From Basidiobolus meristosporus CBS 931.73 (lineage: Eukaryota > Basidiobolomycota > Basidiobolomycetes > Basidiobolales > Basidiobolaceae): a stretch of 64,000 nt of DNA. A program made the position numbers and the translations under genes. Location of the stretch: the NCBI GenBank assembly GCA_002104905.1, contig MCFE01000364.1, positions 1-64,000 of the forward strand, in the 5' to 3' direction. How positions within the stretch are numbered: the first letter of the stretch is position 1; every line of letters begins with the position of its first letter. Below, one piece after another: positions 33,701-43,729 of this stretch. The notes beneath the pieces were generated by a model. It was not told the origin of the DNA. It saw nothing but the letters and a program-made list of their open reading frames with translations, and made no database searches.

Positions 33701-34435
33701 TTTCACCTCTTCGATTGTCACACTGTTGCTACGCGCCTTGCTCTCATCGGTGATATGAATCAGTGGGATACTCTTGGTATCCCACCTGAGTTCAGATGCA
33801 CTGTAAAGTATATCCATCTTATGTTGGATAAACCAACTCTCGCCAATGAGTAAGTCGTTGGCTGCGACGGGTAGGACCACGACATCATGGCGTATTATCA
33901 AGTTGCCTAGCCAAATGGGGCAATTAGGCACCACACCTACCGTTGTATCCAGTTGGTCATTTGCTAGCCGTACTCGAATGGTGTTGTTGGGGACTATATT
34001 TAGTTTTAGACGTTTCGCTAATGACTCTGACATGATCAACGTAGAGGATCCTGTGTCGATAAGGGCGAGAATCTCCTTATTCTCTATACGTACCTTTACG
34101 TATGTACCTTTATTTGGTTTTTGCAGGACCGTCTGGTTGACATGGAGGGTCGTTATCTCCTTCAATCCCTCTATCAGTTCCTTGACTAGAGCCGGGGCCA
34201 GTCCCAGTAAATTGGTTATTGGGAGGGTTGCCTTGGTTTGCTCTAGTACCTTCATTATGGGGAATAGGCCATGGGAAGACGTGCTAGCGTTCTTCGTTCG
34301 CTTTAACACTTCTTCCCAAGGTTCATTCCGTACTTCTTCACCTAATTCCGCGCTCTTTCCTTTTGACAGAACCTCTACTACAGGTTCCTTTGCCTCCTCT
34401 CTAGAAGCATCATGTCGACGCTTCTTCTTCCGCAC
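30718..34435 (-). pseudogene. gypsy1 pol: protease, RT, RNase H, integrase
   Basis: Protease with LIDTGSS (about 34050). RT with SPWASPVV, SSLDLISGYWQV and FGLCNAPATFQRMID, but the catalytic box reads YLDN instead of YLDD (32761-32772). RNase H (FINCDGSLTGIGAVL, IVTDHSALVWL). Integrase with a zinc region (H...H...CTTC), GIDFVGPF, LSDNGG and NGLTKRMNQ, where the usual catalytic Glu is Lys (31270-31272). The C-terminal module WYDQTVAGLKFRPQ is present. Breaks: a frameshift near 33215-33225, TGA for Trp at 33076-33078, and TGA just before the C-terminal module at about 30943. The pol frame overlaps the gag end (34435 vs 34378), as expected for frameshift expression. Confidence 0.93.
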
Positions 34436-35331
34436 TTTGATTGTCCTGACCGGAGGGCATAGATTGACTGAGTCCCGTTGGCCTCCTGGCGAGGGACTCT
34501 GTCTTTTGACGCCTTCTTCTCTTTTGTGTCTGGTACGGCTTCTCTTCCGTACCGTTTTTCACATTCATGGGCCCGGTGACCTACTTCTCCACACACATAA
34601 CACGGATACTGTCGTCGCGGTCGTTCCATCTGTTGGGTCAGGACTTGAACCTGGGCCTTTAGATCTACAACAGCTTCCCAGAGTTTATCACCTTCTTTGG
34701 GGACTTCTTGGACATTGTTGATTGAGAGTTCTTGGACCTTTCGCCGTAATTCCTCTAACTCACGGTCTTTCGGGGAGGCAATTTTTCCTTTCTTACGGGG
34801 GATCCCTGTCCTTCAATCATTTGTATCACTATAGGGTAGCCCCCATAGCAAGATGACCCCTCATACTCATTTGACCAACTCTTGCAACGTTTTACATCCC
34901 TGTTGTTCTTTGGACGCCCTACGTCTTATTTCATCGTCTAAGCCCATGATGTAAAACCTCATGAGCTGTCGTTTGGCGATTTTGTCCTTCGGGAGACATC
35001 AAACTCGTTGGAGAAACAGTTCAGTGTAGGCTTCATAGCTTTCGCTGCTTTTCTTCCGCAAGGACAGTAGAAGGGCTTTGTAGTGGTATCCTTCGGCATA
35101 TAGAAAGCATGTCTTGTAGGCTTCTTCTAGTGCATCCCAGTCGTCTTTGACTGCGTCTTCCAACCCATAATGCCATCGCCATGCTGACCCTTCCATATGT
35201 CTTGCAAACTCTCTTACTTTCTTATTGTCGTCCCATCCTGCATCAACCCCAACTCTCTCAAACTTATCGAACCACTCAAGGGCTTTCTCTCCCTTTCCCT
35301 TGTATGTCTTTAGTTTGATTGTAGTAGTCAT
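34378..35331 (-). pseudogene. gypsy1 gag with CCHC zinc knuckle
   Basis: ATG at 35331; MTTTIKLKTYKGKGEKALEW leads into a retrotransposon gag domain (EFARHMEGSAWRWHYGL, YKALLLSLRKKSSESYEAY). The C-terminal zinc knuckle CYVCGEVGHRAHEC (C-x2-C-x4-H-x4-C) is intact near 34590. Four in-frame stops at 34999-35001, 34867-34869, 34861-34863 and 34813-34815, all TGA. The terminal stop is TAG near 34378. Confidence 0.9.
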
Positions 35332-35372
35332 TACCTCACTTGTGCTTATTTCCGCAGAGACAGCACCAAATA

Positions 35373-35759
35373 TGTGGGTTATTACTGACTGTACTTGGTG
35401 AGTGGGAGAGCTTGTAGGTCAAGTCAGTACCACTTGGTTCAGAATAGCTTCCAATAGAAGGTAGCAAGGTAATAAAGACTTCTGTTTATTTTGTCCAAAT
35501 CTCGTTGTTCTTCCTGGTTCATTTGGGTAGATATATATATCACTTGGGGGGGCTTAGACAATAGACAATGTGTTATAAAATAGGGGTGTGAACACCTTCC
35601 TGTTATGGTAAGTGTTCTAACTAGATAAGGGCAGGGATAGGAGGGGAGGACACGTGGGGGAATCATAGGGAGGGTACTGGAGGACTTCGGGTAGGACTCT
35701 GGAGGGAACTCTTGGGAGAACTCTTGGGCGAAGAGTGGGTATTACATTGAGTACTCACA
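35373..35759 (-). repeat. gypsy1 LTR, 5' side of element
   Basis: 387 bp. Reading minus it ends AACCCACA, followed by TATTTGGTGCTGTCTCTGCG; the TGGTGCTGTCTC part is a plausible primer-binding site for a tRNA ending ...CAGCACCA. Confidence 0.95.
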
Positions 35760-36009
35760 GATAGTCCTCCAATCAGGTTAATTCTCCCTCTCTCAAATGG
35801 TCTCATATGCTCTAAGATGAAGAGCTTAGTAATTTCATGTGGTTGGCATTGGTTCGTTTGGCAGTTGGGCATGTTATCACCAGCTTCTCAATACCTTGTC
35901 TCATGCTAGGCCACCATGCTCTGGCTTTCACAAGGATTTGACTCCATTGATTGTTCCACTCTAGCATAATGGCTTCCCTGAGTTTGATGTCATTTACCAT
36001 AAGTATTCT

Positions 36010-36985
36010 TTGCTCATATGGAGGGTGGGTTCCAAGTCTTCTTCAGGTTCACCTTCTATGCTATCATGCTTAAGGGCTCCAATGCAGTTGAAGGTTCTAC
36101 ATGACTGATATACATTTCTTCTCTGAGGGCAGTATTCTGACATATGTCCTTACTGGTGGCACTTAATGCAAGGCCCATTCTTCCCATATTCATCTAAGGT
36201 AGGATTGTCCTGCCTAGCATCTTTGTTATTTGGAACTACTGTTAATGGTCTTCTATCACAGAAATATGAGTCTTTCTGATTTGTCACTGTAGGCTTTCTG
36301 GCTAAAAAAAAAGCTGAGTCATAGTCAATGGCAATCTTGATGGCTTCTGCAATAGTCTGAGGTCTTGAATAATTTACTTTCTTCCAAGTTCCTTGTTTGA
36401 ATCTATCAATACAATATTCCACTTGATGAAGGGGAGGCATTATTTCAGTTTGCCAAAGCAGACATCTATACTCATATATATTCTTGAACCATTCCTCTCT
36501 GTCTGAGGGTCTTCAGCTTCCGTCTTAACAGTTGTTGCTGATGTGAAGGCTCAAAACAATCCTGCATTTCTGACATAAACTCATCACAGGTAGAGAAAGT
36601 AGAGCTTCCCATCTTGGTAACTGACCAAATCTTGTTGTGGTATCACTACAAAACTGTATCTGCAAAGTATATGGCTACACAATGAAACATGCTTTCTGGA
36701 GCAATTCCTTTGGCCTTGAAAGCTTCTTTGCTTGGAGGTGCCAAGTTCTTAAGTTTTCATTGAGTCCACTGTGGTACTGATTGACCTTCACACTAAAGTT
36801 GTTCTTGTGAGGGCTTTGCTGGCACTAGGCAATGGTGGTCATTCAATATTGTTGCTGGCTGGGGATCTGGAGTACCTGATGCTGTTTGGCCAGGATTTGC
36901 TGCATAGCATTGATTCATTCTTAATTCTCAGACACTGTGAAGGCGGCTTCTTTATTCTTCAGGAGGGAGGTTGCAGGCTGTTTCT
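36010..36985 (-). pseudogene. gypsy2 gag remnant
   Basis: The frame 36440-36150 reads EYCIDRFKQGTWKKVNY, TIAEAIKIAIDYDSAF and ends at a zinc knuckle GPCIKCHQ, continuing in homologous sequence as GH...YCPQ. This is a Ty3/gypsy gag pattern. Upstream pieces to 36985 are frame-shifted. A primer-site candidate TTGGTAGCAG (minus) abuts LTR3 at 36993. Confidence 0.65.
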
Positions 36986-36993
36986 GCTACCAA

Positions 36994-37337
36994 TGTTACA
37001 AGTCTTGATACATGAGTTGTAGAATAGGGAGCTTAGCCAGTAATATACTGCGCAAGCTTAAACAGGTCTGTTTAGAGGCTCAAGTTGCTACTTGAATACA
37101 TTTTGCTAGGTCAATTACTGACTGATTGTATTTGCTAATGTATGTTGTGGCTGAAGACTCTTTTGATTTTGTCATCTTCACTAGCTAGTACATAAGCAAC
37201 ATATGCTTTGCTATTTGCAGTAAATCTACTGATGAATTAGCTGACTATTACCACTAGTATGATAGAGAATAGTGAATTACTGATAGGCTAAACTTAAATA
37301 CAAATATATTCAGCTAAAAACTGACCTATTTTAAACA
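36994..37337 (-). repeat. LTR3 (gypsy2 LTR)
   Basis: On the plus strand it begins TGTTACAAGTCTTGATA and shares AGTTGTAGA.TAGGGAG, CAGCTCC/CATTTTGC and TGATAGGCTAAAC landmarks with copies at 28546, 43430, 51990 and 59650. The 3' boundary is approximate. Confidence 0.6.
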
Positions 37338-37643
37338 TTATAGAGCAGTGCATATCACTAAGAAGCCATGGCTACTTCAAAACCCTATAAAAGTAATTTG
37401 ATCCCCTGCTGGATTCAGTTCAGATCAGCTATTATGATCACGCAATGATGCCATTGTAATCCTGGCAGGTTGAAATTATTTGCCCTTTACACAAGCTTAT
37501 AGCAGGATTGCAACCACACTAGCCACTACCATGGCAGTACAGCAGCCTACAGCTAGTCATATATTGCGCAACTATGCCACTTCACCTAGGTATTCCCCTT
37601 TGCTACCTCCCTTTGCACCATTTATATATTCCGTTGTAAAATC

Positions 37644-38011
37644 TGTTGCAATTTATGAAGTGATTTGGATATAAGGAACTTATCAAGAAACAGTGGTAGT
37701 GGTTAAACTGTTGTTTATCAATAAAGAAGCTCAGTATTTATACCTTTGTAGAAGTAATACAGCTGTAACACTAAGTCAGGGGGTTTATCAATATTCAGGA
37801 CCATGCTGTAATAGTTTCAGGGTTAGTATATCATAGTTAATATTAGTGCTAATTTGATTCTGATCATAGGGGAACATTCATAAGATCATAGATCTGAAGA
37901 AAGTGGCAGATTTAGAGCTGTAAATTAGTCCAACAGTGACCAAGACTAGTCCACAATTTTTAGGTAAACTTTTAGCTGTAGAATGATACCAAATAGTTCA
38001 ATATTTCAACA
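37644..38011 (-). repeat. copia A LTR, 3' side of copy 1
   Basis: 368 bp. On its inner side the plus strand reads CTCCCCCC, i.e. a polypurine tract GGGGGGAG on the coding strand. Confidence 0.9.
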
Positions 38012-40550
38012 CTCCCCCCAATTAAATAGTTTCTTAATCCTAATTCCTCCCAGAGATTCTCCAATTGTGGCCTAGCTAGTGGTTTTGCCAATATATCTGC
38101 CACCATTTTGTTAGTTGGGCAGTACACTAACTCTACTAAGTTATTTTCTACAGCTTCCCTCACAAAATGATGCTGTATATAATGTGCTTAGTTCTGGCAT
38201 GATTTGTAGGAATTCTAGCTAATGAAATACAACCTTGATTATCCTGGTAAATACATGTTGGTTCATCTGAATTAAAGCCTAAGTCTTTAAGTAATTTTTG
38301 TAGCCATGTAGACTCCTGAGTTGCATGACATGAAGCCATATATTCTGCTTCAGTTGTAGATAGGGCCACAGTTGGTTGTTTCTTTCAGTTGCAAGTAATA
38401 GTTGCACCGGCATAATGAAATACATACCCTGTGGTAGAGCGTCAGTCAATCAGATCCCTACCCCAATCTGAATCACTATAACAATCAATTTTTTGCCTAT
38501 CAGCAGGTTATCTTGATCTTGTAGACCCATCTACATCCTATTGGCTTTCTCCCATTTGGTAAATCTACCAGTTTCCATGTTCTCGCCTTGATCAGTGATT
38601 GGCACTCCTCCTGCATGGCTTGTTGCCTCATAGTAGCATCTGGACTTTGCATTGCACGCTCCAGATTCTGAGGTTTGGCACATAAAGCAAGATGAGCTTC
38701 TTCATGATCATTGGATGTCTGCCACCAGGATCCAGGGGCATTTCTTATTCTGGTAGATCTCCTAACTGGGATAATCTGTTCTGATCTGGAACTGGTAGAA
38801 GTATCTTCTGTATCTGGCTGAATTTGGTATGTATCTTCTTCATTAGTGTTGATTGCATCATCAGGCGGCTAGCCAATGAAATCTGTGGCTTTCTGATCTG
38901 CATTCTCCTCAAATAAAACATCCCTGCTCTTGATCAGCTACTGAATTTTGCCATCAAACACTCTATACCCTTTAGTATCTTCACAATACCCATGAAAGAT
39001 CCCTTTCCTACTCATTGGTTCCAACTTTAAGTGTTTTTGTCAGGGATGTGAAAAAAATATCACTGCCAAAGATCTTGAGGTGCTGGAGATCTGGTTTTTT
39101 GCTTGAATATGCTCCAAAGGGTGTAGAATCACGTAGTGCTGTTTTTGGGCATCTGTTCTTGATGTATACAGTGGAAGCAACAGATTCAGCCCAAAACTTG
39201 TAGTTCATTCCCTTATCATGTAGCATAGATCTTCCCATCTCTACTATTGCTCTATTTGCACATTCTGCTACTCCATTTTGCTGTGGAGTATGAGGAACTG
39301 TAGTCTGTTGAAGTATACCAGTAGACAAGCAGAATTTTGTAAACTCCTTTGAACAGTGTTCTCCTCCATTGTCACTTTGTAGTACCTTGAATTTAGACCC
39401 AGTTTATGTTTCTGCCATGTTCTTGAGGTGCTTAAATGTCTCTAAAGTATCATTCTTTGTTTTGAGGAAGTACACCCATGTATATCTTGTTTTGTCATCA
39501 ATACACGTCATAAAGTATCTCTTGGCTCCAAAGGACAGTGTTGTCATGGGGTCACATATGTCTGAGTGTACAATAGCCAATATTTTGGTGGTATTGATGC
39601 CTTCTGAGCTCCTGAAACATTGCCTAGCTTGTTTGCTATATGAACATCCCTTACAAACATTCAATTTGATTGGAATCAAGTATTATAGGCCCAAAACAAG
39701 CAGATTTTTCTCCAATCGGCTCATTTTCTGTTCCCCAATGTGTCCTAGCTGCTTATGCCACGTCTCCCAGTTGATTTCATCAGTTTCAGCAATGCTAACA
39801 TACTCAAGTTCAATGATTTTGCATTGTAACTTGTATATATTGTGATCTCTGATTCCCAAAGCTAATTTTTGTCCATTTATATTCAATATTGAGCAGCTCA
39901 TCTTAGTAAAAACAAATTTCAGTCCCTGAGCAGTTGCTTTACTGACTGAGAGTAAGTTCTTAGCTATTCCAGGTACATTGAGTACATCAGTGAGTCTTGC
40001 TGTTGTTGCCCCTGAGCTATTGCTCATATTTAGTTGTATAGACCCACTTGCAGTAGCTTCCAGAGCAGAGTTATCTCCCAGATAAACCTTTCTTGTGGGA
40101 ATAGTCTTTAAGTTGCAGAACCACTCCTTAATACCATAAATATACTGTGAGGCTTGAGAGTCAATATGCCATTCATTACTTTGGTTACTTGCACTCTCTT
40201 GTGCAGTTACAAATAACTGTTCATCAGTAGTTGTATAGTTTGCTTGCTCTAGTTTCTGTCTTTTGTCTGCTTGTTTCTTCTGGCATTCTCTTGCCCAGTG
40301 TCCTTGCTTTTTACAATAGTTGCAGCAACCAGGTTTTCTTTGGTTTTGTTGCTTTCTGTTCTTTTCTGAGTCCCTTTCTGAACTGACTAAAGCATTATCT
40401 TCAACTTTCTCTGCTTGCTCATTATGTCTGAGTTCTTCATGGAGAAATCTCCCTTTGAAATAGTCTATAGTCAAATTGTCTTCCCTGCTTTCAAAAGAAA
40501 GTATGAGTGGCTCATACTTGTATGGTAGGCTGCAAAGCAGACAGAGTATC

Positions 40551-41794
40551 TGTTGTGTTGTATTATGATTAGTTTGGGGCTTGTTCTACAATGTAGAGGC
40601 TAATCAAAAATATACAACAACTTCCAGTATGCTAATACTGAAATAGTTTATTGGGAGTTTGATATACCAATAGAAGATATAACTTTCACTAATTTCCTCA
40701 ATCTTAGGCTCAAAATATACTGTAGGCAGTATTTATCACTTCTACAGCAGTATTCTGACCTTCTGTCAACTAATGGGCTTATTTACTTTTATAGTAACTT
40801 TTCCTTATTTGGAAGTCACTTTCCTTTCTGAGAAAATATTTCCTATATGGAAATTCTGAACTCCCCTTTAACTTAAAGGGGTGTGTTGTAGAAGTCTCTA
40901 AAGGGGTCTTTAGACATAAAGGGGTGTCTAAAGGGGTGTCTTTAGAGTAAAGGGGCTTCTTGTAGTGGTCTCTAAAGTGGTCTTTACACTAAAAGGGTTC
41001 CTAAAGGGGCTTCTTTAGAGTAAAGGGGTTTCTCAAAGGGGTCTCTAAAGGGGTCTTTGGACTAAAGGGGTGTCTAAAGGGGTGTCTTTAGAGTAAAGGG
41101 GTTTCTTAGAGGGGACTTTTCCAACAGAAAAGTGGTAGTTTCTTGTAGAACTTAGATTGGAGTCTTGTGAGCGTTGCAGTCTCTTTACTAATGCAGTACT
41201 GATCAAAGTCAGATTACTCAACAGTGCAAGTGATGCAGGGGAAGTCTTATAACCTTTAAACTTGTAATTGTAGTGTGGAGATTCTGGAAAGAGAGGCTCT
41301 CTCTTTATTTTTCAGCTGGGGAAGTCTTATATATATGAAAATTTCAAAGGATCAAAGTTTTTGAGCAATTGCGCAAGCAATACACATGATACAAAGCTAA
41401 AATTTTGCAGTGGCGCAGATCGGACATAGGCGCAGCACCTGTAAATTTTTCACACGATTTGATTGGCTGGTTCAAAAGTTACACATGATCAAAGTCACCA
41501 TAGTAATCCTGGCCATAAGGCATAATATATTTAATAGTTGGACTCTTTTGGTCATAACTCCTTAAGTACTGCTTCAAATGAGCTGTAATTTGAAACATGT
41601 GTTGGCTACTACGTGTTCTGTATGATATAATATTCTTGGGTGGATTGCTTGTCAGGGTCTGGAGCATTTGTTCTTCAAAGCTGGAAATTCTTGATCTTTC
41701 ACTTGTGTGTTATGATAGCAAAAAGTAAAATAAAGATATGAGTGCAATATTGGTTTAGAGTTATTGTAGTAATGGAATACTTTGCATTACCACA
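40551..41794 (-). mobile_element. 1.24-kb LTR-like element, copy 2
   Basis: 1244 bp, inverted relative to copy 1. Flanks TATC (40547-40550 and 41795-41798). The empty site is seen in copia A copy 2 (54415-54425), confirming insertion with a 4-bp duplication. It contains the CCCCTTTA repeat block, TATA-like and AATAAA-like sites in the same order. Confidence 0.8.
40858..41122. repeat. CCCCTTTA/TAAAGGGG tandem block, copy 2
   Basis: Same position as in copy 1 but with a different number and order of units, which indicates turnover of the repeat between the two insertions. Confidence 0.85.
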
Positions 41795-42279
41795 TATCTT
41801 TTCTTCATCATCTACACCAGCATTGATACTGTAAAGTTCTTCTGCAAGTGTCTCCACTCTGGTAATGACTTGTAGCATGTCATCATCTGGCTTTTTCCCC
41901 ATGTTGAAGAACTTTTGTTTGAATAAAGCTTCCTTGATACTGACTTTGACCTTAAGATCTTCTCTAAGGATTTCCATGTTGCTTTGGCAGTATTTGAGGC
42001 GTAGATTTGTTCAATGAAGGAATCTTGCACATTGATGCATATGGCATTATAGGTCTTTCTCTCCTTCTCTTGAAACTTCTCCACTTCTTCCGCTGTTCCT
42101 TTGGGCACAACTTCTTTTCCTGTGACTATATTCCAAAGCTTTCCTTCCTCAAGATGGATCTGCATCTTGATTCTCCAAAGCCTGTAGTTCATTCCATCAA
42201 ACCTCTCCTTTACAGGAAAGATGTTTATGTTGTTCTGTTTACTGGTAGAAGTCACCTTTGGAATAGATTAAGGCAGTTG

Positions 42280-42291
42280 GGGCTCATAACC
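42280..42291 (-). promoter_or_regulatory. copia A primer-binding site (initiator tRNA-Met anticodon arm)
   Basis: The coding-strand sequence GGTTATGAGCCC directly follows the 5' LTR. It is complementary to GGGCTCATAACC, the anticodon stem-loop of eukaryotic initiator tRNA-Met, not to a tRNA 3' end. This half-tRNA priming mode is known for Drosophila copia and yeast Ty5. Confidence 0.8.
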
Positions 42292-42658
42292 TGTTGCAAT
42301 TTAAGAAGTGATTTGGATATAAGGAACTTATCAAGAAATAGTGGTAATAGTTGAACTGTTGTTTATTAATAAAGAAGCTCAGTACTTATACCTTTGTGGA
42401 AGTAATACAGCTGTAGCACTAAGTCAGGGGGTTTATCAATATTCAGGACCATTCTGTAATAGTTTCAGGGTTAGTATATCATAGTTAGTATTAGTGCTAA
42501 TTTGATTCTGCCTATAGGGGAACATTCATAAGATCATAGATCTGAAGAAAGTGGCAGATTTAGAGCTGTAAACTGGTCCAACAGTTACCAAGACTAGTCC
42601 ACAATTTTAGGTAAGTTTTTAGCTGCAGAATGATACCAAATAGTTCAATATTTCAACA
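42292..42658 (-). repeat. copia A LTR, 5' side of copy 1
   Basis: 367 bp, closely matching 37644-38011, with AATAAAG and TATA-like sites shared. Confidence 0.9.
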
Positions 42659-42958
42659 GAATCATTGTAATTTACTTGCTTACCAATTATCACTAAGAAG
42701 AAATTTCAAATACTACTCAAATAAACAAAGCTATGGCCTCTAGCTTCCTATCCTCTGCATAGGCACATACACTTGCTGCAATTGGCACTCTTCTATCACT
42801 TTAACTATACAGCTTTTTGGTTTGATATTCTAAAGGTTGCCCTATGCCTTTTGCTAACAGTAGCACAAACATCCTGCAAACATATGCTTGCCTGATGCCA
42901 CTTTTTACCTGAAAACCTTGTGAATATCTGAAAGATACTTTTTTGTACTAAGCAAATG

Positions 42959-43425
42959 GGTTTGTTCCAATGGATGCTGCCACATTGAGCCATGAGTGCT
43001 AAATAGTGCCATTAAGTGCCAGAGAGGCATAGCCATCCTAAGCTTGGCTACCGACTGTGAAGCATAGCTATTTATCTTCATGCAAAGCACCCACTGTGTT
43101 TCACCCCCCATGCTGAAGAAAATCAATTTTTTTGACCTTTTTTTTGATAATGTTGCGCAGGATGTGTACAAGCACAGACGGACTGAAGTCATGCATCTGT
43201 TACTCAATGCCCTTGGCACTCTAAATCTAGCTCCTGTGGCTTGTATCATATCACCAACAAGCCTAGCACTATCTTGGTCCACTGATACCCTCTAGCTTCA
43301 TATTTAAGTATTTGCACCAAAGTCAAACCTATACAAAGCACTTATAGTGCAGAATGGTATCTCTGGCAGACAATGCCACTATTTGCATCCATGGCTTAGT
43401 GTGGCACTATCAAGTGGAACAAGTC
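42959..43425. mobile_element. Non-autonomous inverted-repeat element, non-foldback form
   Basis: About 467 bp with ends related to GACTTGTTCCATTGGATAGT and its complement at the right end (CTATCAAGTGGAACAAGTC). The interior matches one arm of the foldback at 59793-60522 (TTCATGCAAAGCA, CTGTGTTTCACC, TTTTTTGACC, CAGGATGTGTA.AAGCACA, TGGCACTCT.AATCTAGCTCC, CTTGGTCCACTG). No coding capacity. Confidence 0.7.
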
Positions 43426-43429
43426 TACT

Positions 43430-43726
43430 GACTAAAATTGTGCTGATACTAATTGAGATTCAAGCAGCTCCTAATATGCATTTTGCCAGATAAAGAGCTG
43501 ACTAATTGTATTTCTTGATGTATTTTGTGGTTGATTACTCTTTTCATTTAATCATCCTCACCCAATTAGATCTTACTTGATATAAATATTTATGTCTGAT
43601 AATAATCTCCTGACTAATACTCCTGATTTTATAAGTAACACTGGTATTGTGATAGGCTTGGCATCAAATTAGTTGCTTTAACTAAAAATCAATTCAAATT
43701 TGTTATACAAGCATCAGATCATAACA
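43430..43726 (-). repeat. LTR3 fragment
   Basis: Matches the right two thirds of LTR3 (CAGCTCCTAATATGCATTTTGCCAGAT..., TGATAGGCTTGGC..., ending GATCATAACA). The first part is replaced by the inverted-repeat element on its left. Confidence 0.55.
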
Positions 43727-43729
43727 TTA

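Larger units (their letters stand above)
28988..35759 (-). mobile_element. gypsy1, recent complete Ty3/gypsy element with a third ORF
   Basis: 6772 bp bounded by two 387-bp LTRs (28988-29374, 35373-35759) starting TGTGGG and ending CTCACA, with a perfect 5-bp duplication GATAG (28983-28987 and 35760-35764). On the minus strand the order is gag, protease-RT-RNase H-integrase, ORF3. The LTRs differ at only four sites, all transitions. All reading frames are traceable but damaged (see parts). A second copy starts at 62749. Confidence 0.95.
28546..37337 (-). mobile_element. gypsy2 element (minus), split by gypsy1
   Basis: Parts: a truncated 3' LTR3 (28546-about 28640), integrase core remnant (28650-28987), then after the nested gypsy1 the integrase zinc region (35765-36000), gag (36010-36985) and 5' LTR3 (36994-about 37337). 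Protease, RT and RNase H are missing between gag and integrase near 36005, an internal deletion. The integrase halves on either side of gypsy1 join across its GATAG target duplication. Confidence 0.65.
38012..42255 (-). pseudogene. copia A gag-pol, copy 1
   Basis: From 42255: MTSTSKQNNINIFPVKERFD, a copia gag of the UBN2/DUF4219 type (YRLWRIKMQIHLEE...). Gag is interrupted by the 1.24-kb element between DDEEKI and LCLLCSLP. A zinc knuckle CNYCKKQGHWAREC lies near 40310. The protease motif reads DSQAS instead of DSGAS (about 40170). Integrase has the GHIGEQKM zinc region, DDKTRYTWVYFLKTK, LQSDNGGE and PQQNGVAECANR (catalytic Glu kept). RT begins GCRWVYKIKIT and then jumps to the RNase H block by deletion. 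RNase H includes STTEAEYMA and TNHARTKHI. Non-autonomous. Confidence 0.88.
37644..42658 (-). mobile_element. copia A, copy 1 (minus)
   Basis: LTRs 37644-38011 and 42292-42658 (about 368 bp, TGTTG...CAACA), flanks AAATC and GAATC (a 5-bp duplication with one transition). It contains gag, protease, integrase and RNase H remnants on the minus strand, a primer site at 42280-42291 and a G-rich polypurine tract (minus strand) next to 38011. Two changes of structure: the 1.24-kb element inserted in gag (40551-41794), and a deletion of about 0.9 kb removing most of RT at about 38504. Confidence 0.92.
37360..42958 (-). mobile_element. CACTA relic C5, split by copia A copy 1
   Basis: 37360-37643 matches the C1 subterminal region (e.g. 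TTTGCTACCTCC.TTTGCA.CATTTATATATTCC), and 42664-42958 matches the C1 downstream transposase region (GCATATGCTTGCCTGATGCC-like, AATATCTGAAAGAT). The two parts are contiguous in C1 and are separated here by the copia A element with flanks AAATC/GAATC. Confidence 0.6.

Noticed and set aside
33846-34721. 291-codon plus-strand frame
   Set aside because: Antisense to gypsy1 protease and gag, which carry DTGSS and the CCHC knuckle in the minus frames.
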